Source of the DNA: Ruminococcaceae bacterium BL-6
GTDB taxonomy: Bacteria; Bacillota; Clostridia; Oscillospirales; Acutalibacteraceae
DNA: 64,000 bases
Assembly: GCA_902810075.1 (NCBI GenBank)
Contig: LR778135.1
Coordinates: 806,001 to 870,000, forward strand
Direction: 5' to 3'
Shown here: positions 8,546 to 16,794 of the stretch, in pieces
How positions within the stretch are numbered: the first letter of the stretch is position 1
Layout: every line of letters starts with the position of its first letter
Position numbers and translations under genes: made by a program
Notes under the pieces: model-generated
What the model was told of the DNA's origin: nothing
Database searches by the model: none
What the model saw: the letters and a program-made list of their open reading frames with translations, nothing else

Positions 8546-9763
8546 TTATTCCTGACTTGCATTTGACTTGCATCCTGATTTCTTTGGGTTAAGATAGTCA
8601 TCCAATTTCGCCATTGATTTTCGTTTATAAATTTTGTCAAGATGGGTATAAATTGCAAGGGTCGTTTTAATATCCGCATGTCCCAGCTGATCTTTTGCGG
8701 TCAAAACGTCCACACCTGCAAGGTACAACAGCGTTGCAAATGTATGCCGGAGCCAGTGGGCGGTGATCGGAGGGATCGTCATATCAAATTTTTGGCGTCC
8801 GGGCTTTTTCATCTTTTTCTTGTCGTTGAGCGTTCGTTTCCCGTATCTGATATTTAAAGTGGACATGTAGCTTTTCCAAAGTGCGCGCCAACCATTATCA
8901 CTCATAAGTCCGCCATGAACGTTTGCCACTATGAGTTTGTTGATGGCGGCGCCGGAAGCAAAGTCCTTTTTTCGCTCGTCTGCTAGATAATCCACCAGCT
9001 TTTGGGGGATATCAATCACGCGCATCCCGGCCTCCGTCTTAGTCATATGCTTAATTACGAGGTGCCCGTTTTTTCGTGCAACACTTTTATCAACCCGGAT
9101 TGTTTTATTTTTTAGGTCCGCATCTAGCCATGTCAGCGCAAGCATTTCTCCCCGTCGTACCCCTGAATACATCATGATCATTGCTGCCCTGCGCGCCCGA
9201 TGCGGCGTATCTACAATCCATTGCTGCTCTTCATCGGTTAGCGCTCTTCGATGCTCCTGCGGCGCGCTGGAGGATATTTCTACTGCATCGGCGGGATTAT
9301 ACTCAATTACCCTATTATTAACTGCAAGCTGCATAATCTGGCGAGCGACGGATCTACGAAAATTAAGAGTGCGCTTTGCAGTCGGCCTCCCAGTCGTCGG
9401 ATTTGCTCCTGCGTACCGGTCAAGAGAATCTTGAAAGTCCTGCGCCCGAAGCTTCCCAATTTGCGCGGAGCCTAGTTCGCCTTTCCACCAATCGACAGCG
9501 CCCTTATAATTTGTGTATTGGCCATATGACACTCCAGCCTTAGTCTGGAGGAAGCAATCCGCCCACTGGCCAAATGTATCCCGCTCGGCGGTTACATCAA
9601 GCCCTTTCCCTATTGCGAGCTTAATTTGTTCTGCCTTTTTATTCGCTTCCTTTTGAGTTTGGCCATAGACGGTCTTGTACCGCCGCTTTCCGTCTACTCT
9701 GCCAAGATATACCTGGACGGCAATGCGCCCGTCTGCGCGCTCTGCGTTTCGCTTTTTAGGCAT
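8546..9763 (-). CDS. int: Phage integrase, tyrosine recombinase
   Basis: A 405-residue site-specific recombinase of the Tn916/phage Int type. N-terminal arm-binding region (about 1-60), a SAM-like core-binding domain (65-165), and a catalytic domain with MYSGVRRGEML (catalytic Arg), HWLRHTFATLLYLAGVD (His-x-x-Arg) and YTHLDK (nucleophile Tyr). It sits against attL, as expected for the enzyme that put the element into tRNA-Gly. Its last codons overlap the tandem TGACTTGCAT sites. Confidence 0.95.
   Translation of the reverse strand: MPKKRNAERADGRIAVQVYLGRVDGKRRYKTVYGQTQKEANKKAEQIKLAIGKGLDVTAERDTFGQWADCFLQTKAGVSYGQYTNYKGAVDWWKGELGSAQIGKLRAQDFQDSLDRYAGANPTTGRPTAKRTLNFRRSVARQIMQLAVNNRVIEYNPADAVEISSSAPQEHRRALTDEEQQWIVDTPHRARRAAMIMMYSGVRRGEMLALTWLDADLKNKTIRVDKSVARKNGHLVIKHMTKTEAGMRVIDIPQKLVDYLADERKKDFASGAAINKLIVANVHGGLMSDNGWRALWKSYMSTLNIRYGKRTLNDKKKMKKPGRQKFDMTIPPITAHWLRHTFATLLYLAGVDVLTAKDQLGHADIKTTLAIYTHLDKIYKRKSMAKLDDYLNPKKSGCKSNASQE
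8553..8573 (+). repeat. Left arm-type integrase sites
   Basis: Two TGACTTGCAT copies at 8553-8562 and 8564-8573, inside the 3' end of int. The same decamer is tandemly repeated near attR at 55110-55131 and was not noticed elsewhere in the prophage. Confidence 0.65.
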
Positions 9764-9779
9764 AATTATAGCCCTCCTA

Positions 9780-9890
9780 TTGATTTTGGAGAGCCGAACT
9801 GATACAATATAATTGCGATTTTGTCGTACCGTCGGCCCTGCTGATGGTGGCCGCTCTCCCCTGTTACCGCAGGAGTGGGCGGCTTTTTTT
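9780..9890 (+). ncRNA. Candidate prophage small RNA 1 (promoter plus terminator, no ORF)
   Basis: Promoter TTGATT (9780-9785), 17-bp spacer, TACAAT (9803-9808). About 40 nt further is a hairpin (9850-9883) with T7. The expected transcript is roughly 9815-9890, about 75 nt, opposite in direction to int and the membrane-protein gene. No ribosome site or plausible ORF is seen. Confidence 0.45.
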
Positions 9891-9893
9891 ATT

Positions 9894-10259
9894 TTACTGT
9901 TTAGTTTCTGGTTTGCTATAATCCTGCTTGAAAATTGAAATCAGGAATACTGCTGCAAAGATGAAAGCGATAACGCCCCATACCATCAAATCTTTAAACA
10001 TTCCGTTTGCAGATACTCCGACGATCCCAGCAATCGCATAGATAATGGTTGCCGCAATTGTACCCCCCTTGGATGTCCGCGCCGCAATCCCGACGATACC
10101 GGCGACAATAAGTAAAACTGCTACAAATACGCCCATACTGCCGCTTGTGTCCGATGAATTGGCCATTGCGCTTCCAATCCCGGCAGCGCAGGACTGAAAT
10201 AGAACAATTAAGGCTAATACAATAGACACAATTCCAATGGTAAGTTTCGCTGTTTTCAT
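9894..10259 (-). CDS. Predicted four-helix membrane protein
   Basis: A 121-residue protein with about four hydrophobic segments (about 6-28, 43-62, 69-86, 91-112) and a short charged C terminus. Family not recognised. It lies between int and the repressor, a usual place for lysogenic-conversion or superinfection-exclusion genes, but no such function can be assigned from the sequence. Confidence 0.6.
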   Translation of the reverse strand: MKTAKLTIGIVSIVLALIVLFQSCAAGIGSAMANSSDTSGSMGVFVAVLLIVAGIVGIAARTSKGGTIAATIIYAIAGIVGVSANGMFKDLMVWGVIAFIFAAVFLISIFKQDYSKPETKQ

Positions 10260-10277
10260 AAATTCTCCCTCTTTCCC

Positions 10278-10390
10278 TTGACAAATTATGCCAAGAAATT
10301 ATAATAATTTATGGAAGATACCTTTTTGGATCTCTTCGCTATTACCGCCCTTTTCTATTCCCAGTAGAAAAGAGCGGCTTTTTTATTTCT
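10278..10390 (+). ncRNA. Candidate prophage small RNA 2
   Basis: Promoter TTGACA (10278-10283), 16-bp spacer, TATAAT (10300-10305). A 13-bp hairpin with one mismatch (10345-10357 with 10365-10377) follows, then CTTTTTTA. The transcript would be about 75 nt, ending at the 3' end of the repressor gene and antisense to it there. It shares layout and a TTACCGC segment in the terminator hairpin with candidate 1. Confidence 0.45.
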
Positions 10391-11096
10391 CAATAATCCA
10401 TTCTTTCGGCAATGTTCCAACCACTTTTCCATTACAGATAATTGAATCATCTAAAGGAATCGGCTCATATTCCGGATTCAGTGAAATCAGTTCTCCATCT
10501 CCGAGCTTTTTGACATATCCGCACCCGTCCAAAGTGAAAAGGCCAATCTCCCCCATCTCTACCTGTTCCTTGACGATCAAAAGAATGTCTCCGTCATGAT
10601 ATTTTGGTTCCATGCTATCTCCGGATACCGGTACCGCAAATCCTGCACGGTGTGTCATATCATTGTCCAGCACGTCGATGATCTGAAATGATTCTGGGCC
10701 GAGATATGCCCCATGTCCTGCCGCCGCAGACTGTTCCGAAATACGAAGCGGAACTGTATTTTGTGGCCCCGAAATTATGGATTCTTCCAGTTTCAAAAGA
10801 ATATTAATACTTTCATCCGCTGCCTTTTGGCCCGTCTGGGTCAGGAGGCGGTATTTGTTTATAAGGGTTAATTCGTTTTCTGAAAATTGCTGATTATTTG
10901 TGTCCTGATAAAGATCATCTAATGTATATCCAAGCGCATGAACTACTGCACGAATCGTGCTAAGCTGTGGGTCTTTTGTTTGTCCAGCAAACAATTTATT
11001 TAACGTGCCTTTCGGTATTCCAGAATATTTTGAAATATCGTCCGTGGTCATTCCTTTGTTCTTTTTCATCCAATTAATCGCATTCAGCCAGTTCAT
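10383..11096 (-). CDS. CI-like repressor with S24/LexA-type autopeptidase domain
   Basis: A 237-residue protein with an N-terminal XRE HTH (about 8-62: GMTTDDISKYSGIPKGTLNK) and a C-terminal S24 peptidase domain. SGDSMEPKYHDGD carries the catalytic Ser and GYVKKLGDG the likely Lys; a possible cleavage segment is AAAGHGAY. It should maintain lysogeny and be inactivated by RecA-stimulated self-cleavage. Start ATG 11096 after AGAGAGG; the upstream in-frame ATGs lack a Shine-Dalgarno and overlap the promoter. Confidence 0.9.
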   Translation of the reverse strand: MNWLNAINWMKKNKGMTTDDISKYSGIPKGTLNKLFAGQTKDPQLSTIRAVVHALGYTLDDLYQDTNNQQFSENELTLINKYRLLTQTGQKAADESINILLKLEESIISGPQNTVPLRISEQSAAAGHGAYLGPESFQIIDVLDNDMTHRAGFAVPVSGDSMEPKYHDGDILLIVKEQVEMGEIGLFTLDGCGYVKKLGDGELISLNPEYEPIPLDDSIICNGKVVGTLPKEWIIEK

Positions 11097-11123
11097 AATT
11101 TCGTACCTCTCTTTTCTTATCAT

Positions 11124-11251
11124 ATTATAATATATCCTCACTGCATAGTCAAGAAAAAAATTACCGTATAATATAAAAAGTTTCTAAGCATCCCCTTGAC
11201 AATTACCAAATACGGGTGTAATATAAAAGCAGAAATTACCGAATAAGGTAA
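11124..11251 (+). promoter_or_regulatory. Lysis/lysogeny switch: divergent promoters and three operators
   Basis: Leftward promoter (minus): TTGACT (11152-11147), 17 bp, TATAAT (11129-11124). Rightward: TTGACA (11196-11201), 17 bp, TAATAT (11219-11224). Three sites beginning TTACC occur at 11161-11176, 11203-11218 and 11236-11251. The last is the full inverted repeat TTACC-N6-GGTAA, and the middle one fills the spacer of the rightward promoter. Confidence 0.75.
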
Positions 11252-11272
11252 AACGATTGTGAGGCGATAATA

Positions 11273-11482
11273 ATGCTCAACTTAAAAGCTGAAATGGTTC
11301 GGCACAGTATAACGGTTCCGGATATTCAAAAAGCGATTGGATGTTCTGAAAAGACAGTCCGCAACAAAATTGAAGAAAGAACTGAATTTACGTTGACCGA
11401 AGCGTTTCGAATTCGGGAATTGTTCTTTCGTGATTGCCCGTTCGAATATCTGTTTAAGCCTGACAAGAAAAAATCAGCATAG
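11273..11482 (+). CDS. Cro-like HTH protein
   Basis: A 69-residue protein with an HTH (about 12-45: SITVPDIQKAIGCSEKTVRN), first gene of the rightward transcript and opposite the repressor. By position it is the Cro equivalent. Start ATG after GTGAGGCGATAATA. Confidence 0.7.
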   Translation: MLNLKAEMVRHSITVPDIQKAIGCSEKTVRNKIEERTEFTLTEAFRIRELFFRDCPFEYLFKPDKKKSA

Positions 11483-11503
11483 AAAGAAGGTATATGAAGG
11501 TAT

Positions 11504-12271
11504 ATGATGAACGATTTACAGATTTTCGAGGATTCAGAGTTTGGCACCCTCCGAACTGTTATCAAAAATGGGGAACCGTGGTTCGTGGCGGCTGATGTGT
11601 GCAGGGCACTAGAAATTGGAAATGTGCCGCAGGCTGTTGGAAGGCTGGATGAAGATGAAAAGGGTATATGTTCAATAGATACCCTTGGCGGGAAGCAGAA
11701 TTTATCGGTTGTTTCCGAATCCGGTCTCTATTCTCTTGTCCTCGGAAGCCGCAAGCCGTCCGCCCACACATTCAAGCGCTGGGTGACGCATGATGTTATC
11801 CCATCTATCCGCAAGCATGGCCTTTACGCAACCCCTGAAACCGCTGAAAAGATTTTGGGCGATCCTGATTTTCTCATTCAGGCCCTTACCGAGTTGAAAC
11901 AAGAGCGCGAAAAGCGGGCCGCAGCAGAGAGAAGAATTGAAGCTGAAAAGCCCAAAGTGCTGTTTGCAGATTCCGTATGCGCTTCCAAAAATTCTATCCT
12001 CGTCGGAGAAATGGCGAAATTGCTGAAGCAAAACGGCGTTGATATCGGCGAGAAGCGATTTTTCCGCTGGCTCCGTGAGAATGGATATCTGATTGCGCGA
12101 TACGGCACCGATTACAACATGCCAACACAGAAATCAATGGAACTCAAAATTTTTGAGATCAAAGAAACGAGCATTACCCATTCGAGCGGAACCGTCACGG
12201 TTTCCAAAACACCAAAAATTAACGGGAAAGGCCAAAAATACTTTATCAACAAATTCCTCGGGGAAGGGTGA
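11504..12271 (+). CDS. BRO-family phage antirepressor
   Basis: A 255-residue protein with an N-terminal BRO domain (about 1-105: GEPWFVAADVCRALEIGN, HTFKRWVTHDVIPSIRKHG), a helical linker and a C-terminal ANT/KilAC-like domain (about 150-250: VGEMAKLLKQNGVDIGEKRF). Such proteins counteract the repressor or act early in lytic growth. It follows the Cro-like gene by 22 nt. Confidence 0.88.
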   Translation: MMNDLQIFEDSEFGTLRTVIKNGEPWFVAADVCRALEIGNVPQAVGRLDEDEKGICSIDTLGGKQNLSVVSESGLYSLVLGSRKPSAHTFKRWVTHDVIPSIRKHGLYATPETAEKILGDPDFLIQALTELKQEREKRAAAERRIEAEKPKVLFADSVCASKNSILVGEMAKLLKQNGVDIGEKRFFRWLRENGYLIARYGTDYNMPTQKSMELKIFEIKETSITHSSGTVTVSKTPKINGKGQKYFINKFLGEG

Positions 12272-12483
12272 TCCAAATGCGAACCCATATATTCACCAAC
12301 TGGAATCAGGTCCCCGTCGTGATGGATCTCGAAATTGCTTGTATTATTCTTAATCGCGGCTATGAAGCGCTGAAAAAGGACGCGAGAGAGGGCCGGTTCC
12401 CAGCATTTAAAAACGGAACCAAAAAATGGGCTGTAAAAAAGGACGATCTTATCGCTTACATAGATCAGCAAAAGCCTGCCTGA
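12268..12483 (+). CDS. Small HTH protein, excisionase-like
   Basis: A 71-residue protein. Its core (ILNRGYEALKKDAREGRFPA and WAVKKDDLIAYID) fits the winged-helix MerR/Xis fold of phage excisionases and DNA-binding adaptors. GTG 12268 overlaps the antirepressor stop; ATG 12277 is an alternative start. Excisionase is an inference from size and fold. Confidence 0.6.
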   Translation: MIQMRTHIFTNWNQVPVVMDLEIACIILNRGYEALKKDAREGRFPAFKNGTKKWAVKKDDLIAYIDQQKPA

Positions 12484-12516
12484 TCTCAAAAACCCAGCAG
12501 AAGGGAGGGACAAGCA

Positions 12517-12699
12517 TTGAATACGTTACCCGTACCCCGCTGCTCTGACTGTAAGGACTGCATTGATCAGCCGGGGCCGCGCCAAATGGGAGCCAGGATA
12601 TGCGGCAAGGCAGGAAAAAACTCAACCGCAGATCAAGGACAAGCCCGATGTGGTGCCCGAAGAGAGGAGAGAAAAACTGATGCAAGTGTTTGGCCGTGA
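12517..12699 (+). CDS. Small Cys-rich hypothetical protein
   Basis: 60 residues from TTG 12517, with a strong AAGGGAGGG 8 nt upstream. The N terminus CSDCKDC plus a later Cys could bind zinc; the C-terminal half is arginine-rich. It overlaps the next gene by 20 nt. Unknown function. Confidence 0.5.
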   Translation: MNTLPVPRCSDCKDCIDQPGPRQMGARICGKAGKNSTADQGQARCGARREERKTDASVWP

Positions 12700-13066
12700 A
12701 TTGACTACCGACGAAATCATCCGATTCGTCCGCGACTTTGCCGCGCAGACGCGCCGACACAAGGATTGCCATGACTGCCTGTATATCGACATGGCATTGG
12801 AGCTGGCGGACGAGGTCGAAAGGCTAAACCGCCGTGCCGCCCCGGAAAACAAGCCGCTGACGCTCGACGAGCTGCGGGGGATGGACGGGGAACCAGTGTG
12901 GGTAAAAAATAACGCGCACCCGGAATACTCCGAATGGAAAATATGTAACGGGGCCGGGGAAAGTCATTATTACTTTTCCAACGGCGCAGCCTACGAGCTC
13001 AACCATTACGGCAAAACGTGGCTTGCCTACGCCCGCCGCCCGGGAGGGAGCGAAATCAATGGATAA
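12680..13066 (+). CDS. Hypothetical phage protein
   Basis: 128 residues from ATG 12680 (GAGAGGAG upstream). It contains CHDCLYIDMALELADEVERL and a C-terminal part (LTLDELRGMDGEPVWVKN, YGKTWLAYARRP) of a type common in small proteins of Firmicute temperate phages. No enzymatic motif. Confidence 0.65.
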   Translation: MQVFGRELTTDEIIRFVRDFAAQTRRHKDCHDCLYIDMALELADEVERLNRRAAPENKPLTLDELRGMDGEPVWVKNNAHPEYSEWKICNGAGESHYYFSNGAAYELNHYGKTWLAYARRPGGSEING

Positions 13067-13205
13067 GATCATGTCAATCGTCGCTGTATCCCTCCTGATC
13101 GTCACAGGCGGGATCGGCAGTTGGCCGGGGATATTGGCGGCGTGGCTGCTGCTGGCTTACTCTGCCGCCAACTGTATAAGGGGGAATCCAGATGGCGAGA
13201 GCTGA
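13059..13205 (+). CDS. Small membrane protein
   Basis: 48 residues from ATG 13059 (GGGAGGG upstream), with two hydrophobic segments (about 5-18 and 22-38). It overlaps both neighbours, as is usual in this compact block. Unknown function. Confidence 0.5.
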   Translation: MDKIMSIVAVSLLIVTGGIGSWPGILAAWLLLAYSAANCIRGNPDGES

Positions 13206-13425
13206 ATGTAAGGGCTGCATCTATCGCGGCTGGATAGCTGACACTTTCAGCACGTGCGACTACATGATATTGACGGGCAAACCAAGGGGATGCCCTCCGG
13301 GAAAAGGCTGCATCCGCAGGGTAATCAATGCCAGACATCATATTCATAGCAAGCGCGGCGGGGAAGCACTCGCCAGAAAGAAGAAGGCCGCCCATGCGCT
13401 GGAACGCACGAACGGCCAAATATGA
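13192..13425 (+). CDS. Small Cys-rich basic protein
   Basis: 77 residues. CKGC, a middle Cys and CPPGKGC suggest a small zinc-binding fold, followed by a basic tail. Unknown function. Confidence 0.55.
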   Translation: MARAECKGCIYRGWIADTFSTCDYMILTGKPRGCPPGKGCIRRVINARHHIHSKRGGEALARKKKAAHALERTNGQI

Positions 13426-13449
13426 CCGATTGAGAGGAGATTGTCAAGT

Positions 13450-13770
13450 ATGAAAACCGTAAATCAGTTAATTCTTGACTGCGTGGCTAAGGTGCTACGC
13501 ATCAATGAGACTACAGACGCCCAAATATCGATCAGTGTAACCGGGCATATCAACGCATTGGAATGTGATGGATACAAGCACGGATATTATAAGGGAACAA
13601 AAAAGATCATTAACGGAGAAACGTACTACGAGAGCGATTATTCCCCTTTGAAAGATTTTCCATGCGGCTGGATCAGATTGAATACTGAAGATACAGAATC
13701 CCAGCTCCGCGCTCTGCTGGAATCCCTGAACACTCTGGAAAAAGAGCTGCTCACAAAGGAGGCTAAATAA
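13450..13770 (+). CDS. Hypothetical phage protein
   Basis: 106 residues, ATG 13450, with a GAGAGGAG box upstream. Not recognised. The C-terminal helix (LRALLESLNTLEKELLTKEAK) may be a coiled coil. The stop overlaps the start of the Gp157-like gene. Confidence 0.6.
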   Translation: MKTVNQLILDCVAKVLRINETTDAQISISVTGHINALECDGYKHGYYKGTKKIINGETYYESDYSPLKDFPCGWIRLNTEDTESQLRALLESLNTLEKELLTKEAK

Positions 13771-14279
13771 TGGCAACACTCTATGAAATATCCGATCAGT
13801 ACGCCGCTTTTCTCGCCGCTGTTGAATCCGGGGAAATCCCGGATGAGGCGATTGCGGATACCCTCGCCGGGCTGGACGGCGACCTTGAAGATAAGATCGA
13901 TAGCATCGCCTGCATCATCAAGCAGCTTAACGCCGAGGCCGATGCGATCAAGGCTGAGAGAGATGCCCTCGGAGAACGCCAACAGGCCAAGGCCCACAAG
14001 GCCGACCGGCTGAAAGACTACATAAGGCAGTCTATGACGTTGGCCGGCAAGAAAAAAATCGAGACCTCCCGGAATCGCATCAGCATCGGAAAGCCTACTC
14101 CTAGAGTAGCCATCACAAATATTGACGCGCTCCGCACCGCTCCGGATATCTGGAAGCCTTACGATTATGGCAAGGAAACGAACATCGATAAGGCCAAGCT
14201 GAAAGAGATGCTGCAGGCTGGAACCGTTGTACCTGGTGCGGAAATGCAAGACGGAGCACCCCGGCTGACGATTAAGTGA
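13770..14279 (+). CDS. Siphovirus Gp157-like protein
   Basis: A 169-residue, mostly helical protein. The pattern YEISDQYAAFLAAVESGEIP, a central coiled coil with DALGERQQAKAHKADRLKDY, then KKKIETSRNRISIGKPTPRV matches Gp157-family proteins encoded beside phage recombination genes. Exact role unknown; linked to replication/recombination by context. Confidence 0.8.
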   Translation: MATLYEISDQYAAFLAAVESGEIPDEAIADTLAGLDGDLEDKIDSIACIIKQLNAEADAIKAERDALGERQQAKAHKADRLKDYIRQSMTLAGKKKIETSRNRISIGKPTPRVAITNIDALRTAPDIWKPYDYGKETNIDKAKLKEMLQAGTVVPGAEMQDGAPRLTIK

Positions 14280-14287
14280 GGTGCGGA

Positions 14288-14962
14288 ATGGATAATCTCG
14301 AAATCTATAACGCTGTCCGGTCTGTGCCCGCAGATGCACAACGAGAAATCAAGGGCGGACGTTTAAGCGGAAAAACAGACATTAACCCAATGTGGCGGCT
14401 GAAAATCCTCACTGAACAATTCGGCCCCTGCGGGATCGGCTGGAAATATACCATCGAAAAACAATGGCTTGAGGCTGGAGCATCCGGAGAAATATCCGCT
14501 TTCTGCGACATCTTACTCTATTACAAAAAAAACGGAGAATGGAGCGATGGAATCCCCGGAACGGGGGGGAGCGCTTTTATTGCAAAAGAAAAAGGCGGCC
14601 TCTATACCAGCGATGAATGTTACAAAATGGCGCTCACGGATGCGCTTAGCGTGGCCTGCAAGGCACTGGGCGTCGCGGCTGATATCTATTGGCAAAAGGA
14701 TTCTACAAAGTATACTGCCCGTCCGGAGGAGCCGCCTCGGCAGGAGCACCCAGCCCCGCAATACATCGACGAGATCAAGCAGACCGTCTTACTGAAAGAG
14801 TTGCATCGTACCGGCTGGGATGCAAAAGAAATGCTTGCTTATCTCGGAAAGAAATTCCCGAAGAACCCGCCTGCTTCCCTCGGTCACATCGACGAAAGGC
14901 AATTTACATTTATTGTCAAGGCGCTGGAAAAACGTCCCACGAAAGCGGCTGAACAAGCATGA
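14288..14962 (+). CDS. Rad52-like single-strand annealing protein
   Basis: A 224-residue protein. The first 140 residues (INPMWRLKILTEQFGPCGIGWKYTI ending in DALSVACKALGVAADIYW) have the Rad52/ERF-type annealing fold common in temperate phages of Firmicutes. It would anneal complementary strands during phage recombination with SSB. A flexible proline-rich linker and a C-terminal helical domain follow. Start ATG 14288 after GAGGTGCGG. The exact SSAP family cannot be decided by eye. Confidence 0.75.
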   Translation: MDNLEIYNAVRSVPADAQREIKGGRLSGKTDINPMWRLKILTEQFGPCGIGWKYTIEKQWLEAGASGEISAFCDILLYYKKNGEWSDGIPGTGGSAFIAKEKGGLYTSDECYKMALTDALSVACKALGVAADIYWQKDSTKYTARPEEPPRQEHPAPQYIDEIKQTVLLKELHRTGWDAKEMLAYLGKKFPKNPPASLGHIDERQFTFIVKALEKRPTKAAEQA

Positions 14963-15504
14963 GAATCCAGTTTGACAAGGCCCGCTGGGCGCAAGATTCA
15001 GACGGATTTTGGCTCTCTCTCCGGGTGAAATTCCCGGCGCAGGCCCGGCAGTTTTCCGAGACGATACAGCCGAAATTGTACGATGCCGATCTGAAAATTC
15101 ACCGGGAAAAGCGGTCGCTGGATGCGAACAGCTACCTATGGGTGATCGCGCAGAAGATCGCGGAGGCCGTCAGGAACATCACCAAAGAAGCGGTATACCG
15201 CGACGCCGTGAAGCACGCCGGACAATTCCAGCCGCTTATTATTGAGAATGATGCAGTTGAAACATTTGTCCATAAATGGGGCGGGCATGGAATTGGCTGG
15301 TTTGCGGAAAAAGCAGAGACCAACATTCCGGGCTATACCCAGGTGATTGCGTATTACGGTTCCTCTGTGTATGACAGCCGCGAAATGTCAATCTTGCTGG
15401 ACTACATCATCAATGAGGCGCAGGACATGGGCATAGAGACGGCCACGCCGGACGAGATCGCAAAAATGGAGGCTTTATGGGGCGAAAAACAGAGTACTGC
15501 ATAA
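14959..15504 (+). CDS. NinB-like recombination protein
   Basis: A 181-residue protein. KRSLDANSYLWVIAQKIAEA and a C-terminal part on the pattern of MSILLDYIINEAQDMGIETATPDE are hallmarks of the NinB/YbcN family, which bind single-stranded DNA and assist recombination. It overlaps the annealing protein gene by 4 nt. Confidence 0.8.
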   Translation: MRIQFDKARWAQDSDGFWLSLRVKFPAQARQFSETIQPKLYDADLKIHREKRSLDANSYLWVIAQKIAEAVRNITKEAVYRDAVKHAGQFQPLIIENDAVETFVHKWGGHGIGWFAEKAETNIPGYTQVIAYYGSSVYDSREMSILLDYIINEAQDMGIETATPDEIAKMEALWGEKQSTA

Positions 15505-15770
15505 TCCCGCCCGGCCCATTTTGGGCGAGCGAAAGGCTCCCCGGCCTTGTGCGGCACGAAATCTTTTTCGGCCCGTACCGGCAGAAGTCGATCCAGTATG
15601 GCCTTGTGGCGTTCCTCACCCCGGAGATGCACAACATGGGGGACTATGCCGTACATAATTTCAGAGCGAACGATCTTGCGCTGAAGCGTGTCGGGCAGCG
15701 GGCGGCGATGCAGCGGTACGGATGGAACGTTCAAGAGTTTATTGCGAGATTCGGAAAAAATTACTTATGA
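15477..15770 (+). CDS. Phage HNH-like protein lacking zinc cysteines
   Basis: A 97-residue protein. RHEIFFGPYRQKSIQYGLVA, then LTPEMHN and a C-terminal RFGKNYL follow the layout of small phage proteins with an HHIFGG-type motif and CxxC pairs. The usual N-terminal CxxC pair is absent (YCIIPPG), so nuclease activity is doubtful. It overlaps the NinB-like gene by 28 nt. Confidence 0.6.
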   Translation: MGRKTEYCIIPPGPFWASERLPGLVRHEIFFGPYRQKSIQYGLVAFLTPEMHNMGDYAVHNFRANDLALKRVGQRAAMQRYGWNVQEFIARFGKNYL

Positions 15771-15799
15771 TGCCGCTTTACGGCTGAAAGGAAAATTAG

Positions 15800-15997
15800 A
15801 TGGGAAAAGAAATTAAAGTAACTTGTGATAGCTGCGGCGAAGATATTTACGGAAAGAAATATTTTACGCTTAATATTCGGAAAGTTATTCACGGAAAGCA
15901 AACGTTAAACCCGGCAATCTACCTTTGCCCGAAGTGTTTTCGAGAAACAAAGTTAGCGTTGCTTTTGATGGACGCGGAGGATGAAAAGTCATGCTAA
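15800..15997 (+). CDS. Small zinc-ribbon-like protein
   Basis: 65 residues with CDSCG near the N terminus and CPKC near residue 44, a two-knuckle zinc ribbon arrangement. It overlaps ssb. Unknown function. Confidence 0.6.
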   Translation: MGKEIKVTCDSCGEDIYGKKYFTLNIRKVIHGKQTLNPAIYLCPKCFRETKLALLLMDAEDEKSC

Positions 15998-16416
15998 ACG
16001 TTGTCGCCCTTATGGGCAGAATGGTTAAAGATCCGGATCTCCGCACCACGCAGAGCGGGATTTCCGTCACGTCGTTTACACTGGCAGTTGATCGCTCTTA
16101 TGTCAAACAAGGTGAGGAACGGCAGTGCGATTTCATCGACGTGGTATGTTGGCGGGGACAGGCCGATTTCGTCTGCAAATATTTTTCCAAGGGCCAACTC
16201 ATCGCGGTTCAAGGATCAATTCAGACCCGCACTTATACCGATCGTGATGGCAATAAGCGTAAGGCGGTGGAGATCGTCGCAGACCAAGTGCATTTTGCCG
16301 AGCCTAAGCGCGATACCAGCAACAAAAATACATATGGTACGGCACCTTATAAGCCGGATATCGAGGCGGATGAAAGCGACTTTTCAGAGGTCACTTCGGA
16401 CGATTTACCATTTTAG
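15991..16416 (+). CDS. ssb: Single-stranded DNA-binding protein
   Basis: A 141-residue protein with an N-terminal OB fold (MLNVVALMGRMVKDPDLRTT, FIDVVCWRGQADFVCKYFSKG, IQTRTYTDRDGNKRKAVEIVA), an acidic linker and the DDLPF tip typical for partner docking. Phage SSB in the recombination/replication block. Confidence 0.95.
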   Translation: MLNVVALMGRMVKDPDLRTTQSGISVTSFTLAVDRSYVKQGEERQCDFIDVVCWRGQADFVCKYFSKGQLIAVQGSIQTRTYTDRDGNKRKAVEIVADQVHFAEPKRDTSNKNTYGTAPYKPDIEADESDFSEVTSDDLPF

Positions 16417-16428
16417 AGAGGTAAAGTA

Positions 16429-16794
16429 ATGAACATCATTGACTATATCCCCACTGGCTCCGCCAGCGCAATCAGCCGCCGGGCACTCTGCACAGTAACA
16501 GGGCTGCCCGACCGCCTGATGCGGAGGGAGATTGAGCGGGCGCGGAAAGATTACGCGATACTCAATATCGACGGCTCCGGATACTTCCGTCCGGCTCCTA
16601 GTGAGGCTTATCTCATTGAGCGGTGGCTCCGTCAGGAGTATAACCGTGAAAAGTCTATCAAGCGATCCGCCAGAGGCGCGGAAAAGGCTCTTTGCGGCGC
16701 AGACAGTAAAGTTATCCAAGTATGTGCTTATGTGCGCAGGAAGCGGCGCAGAGAGGACGAGAGGCCACAAGTGGAGGGACAAATGAAACTGTGA
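16429..16794 (+). CDS. Winged-helix-like hypothetical protein
   Basis: A 121-residue protein. The N-terminal ~65 residues (SRRALCTVTGLPDRLMRREIERARKDYAILN, then GYFRP) look like a winged helix; the C terminus is very basic. Probably DNA-binding; role unknown. The stop overlaps the methylase GTG. Confidence 0.55.
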   Translation: MNIIDYIPTGSASAISRRALCTVTGLPDRLMRREIERARKDYAILNIDGSGYFRPAPSEAYLIERWLRQEYNREKSIKRSARGAEKALCGADSKVIQVCAYVRRKRRREDERPQVEGQMKL

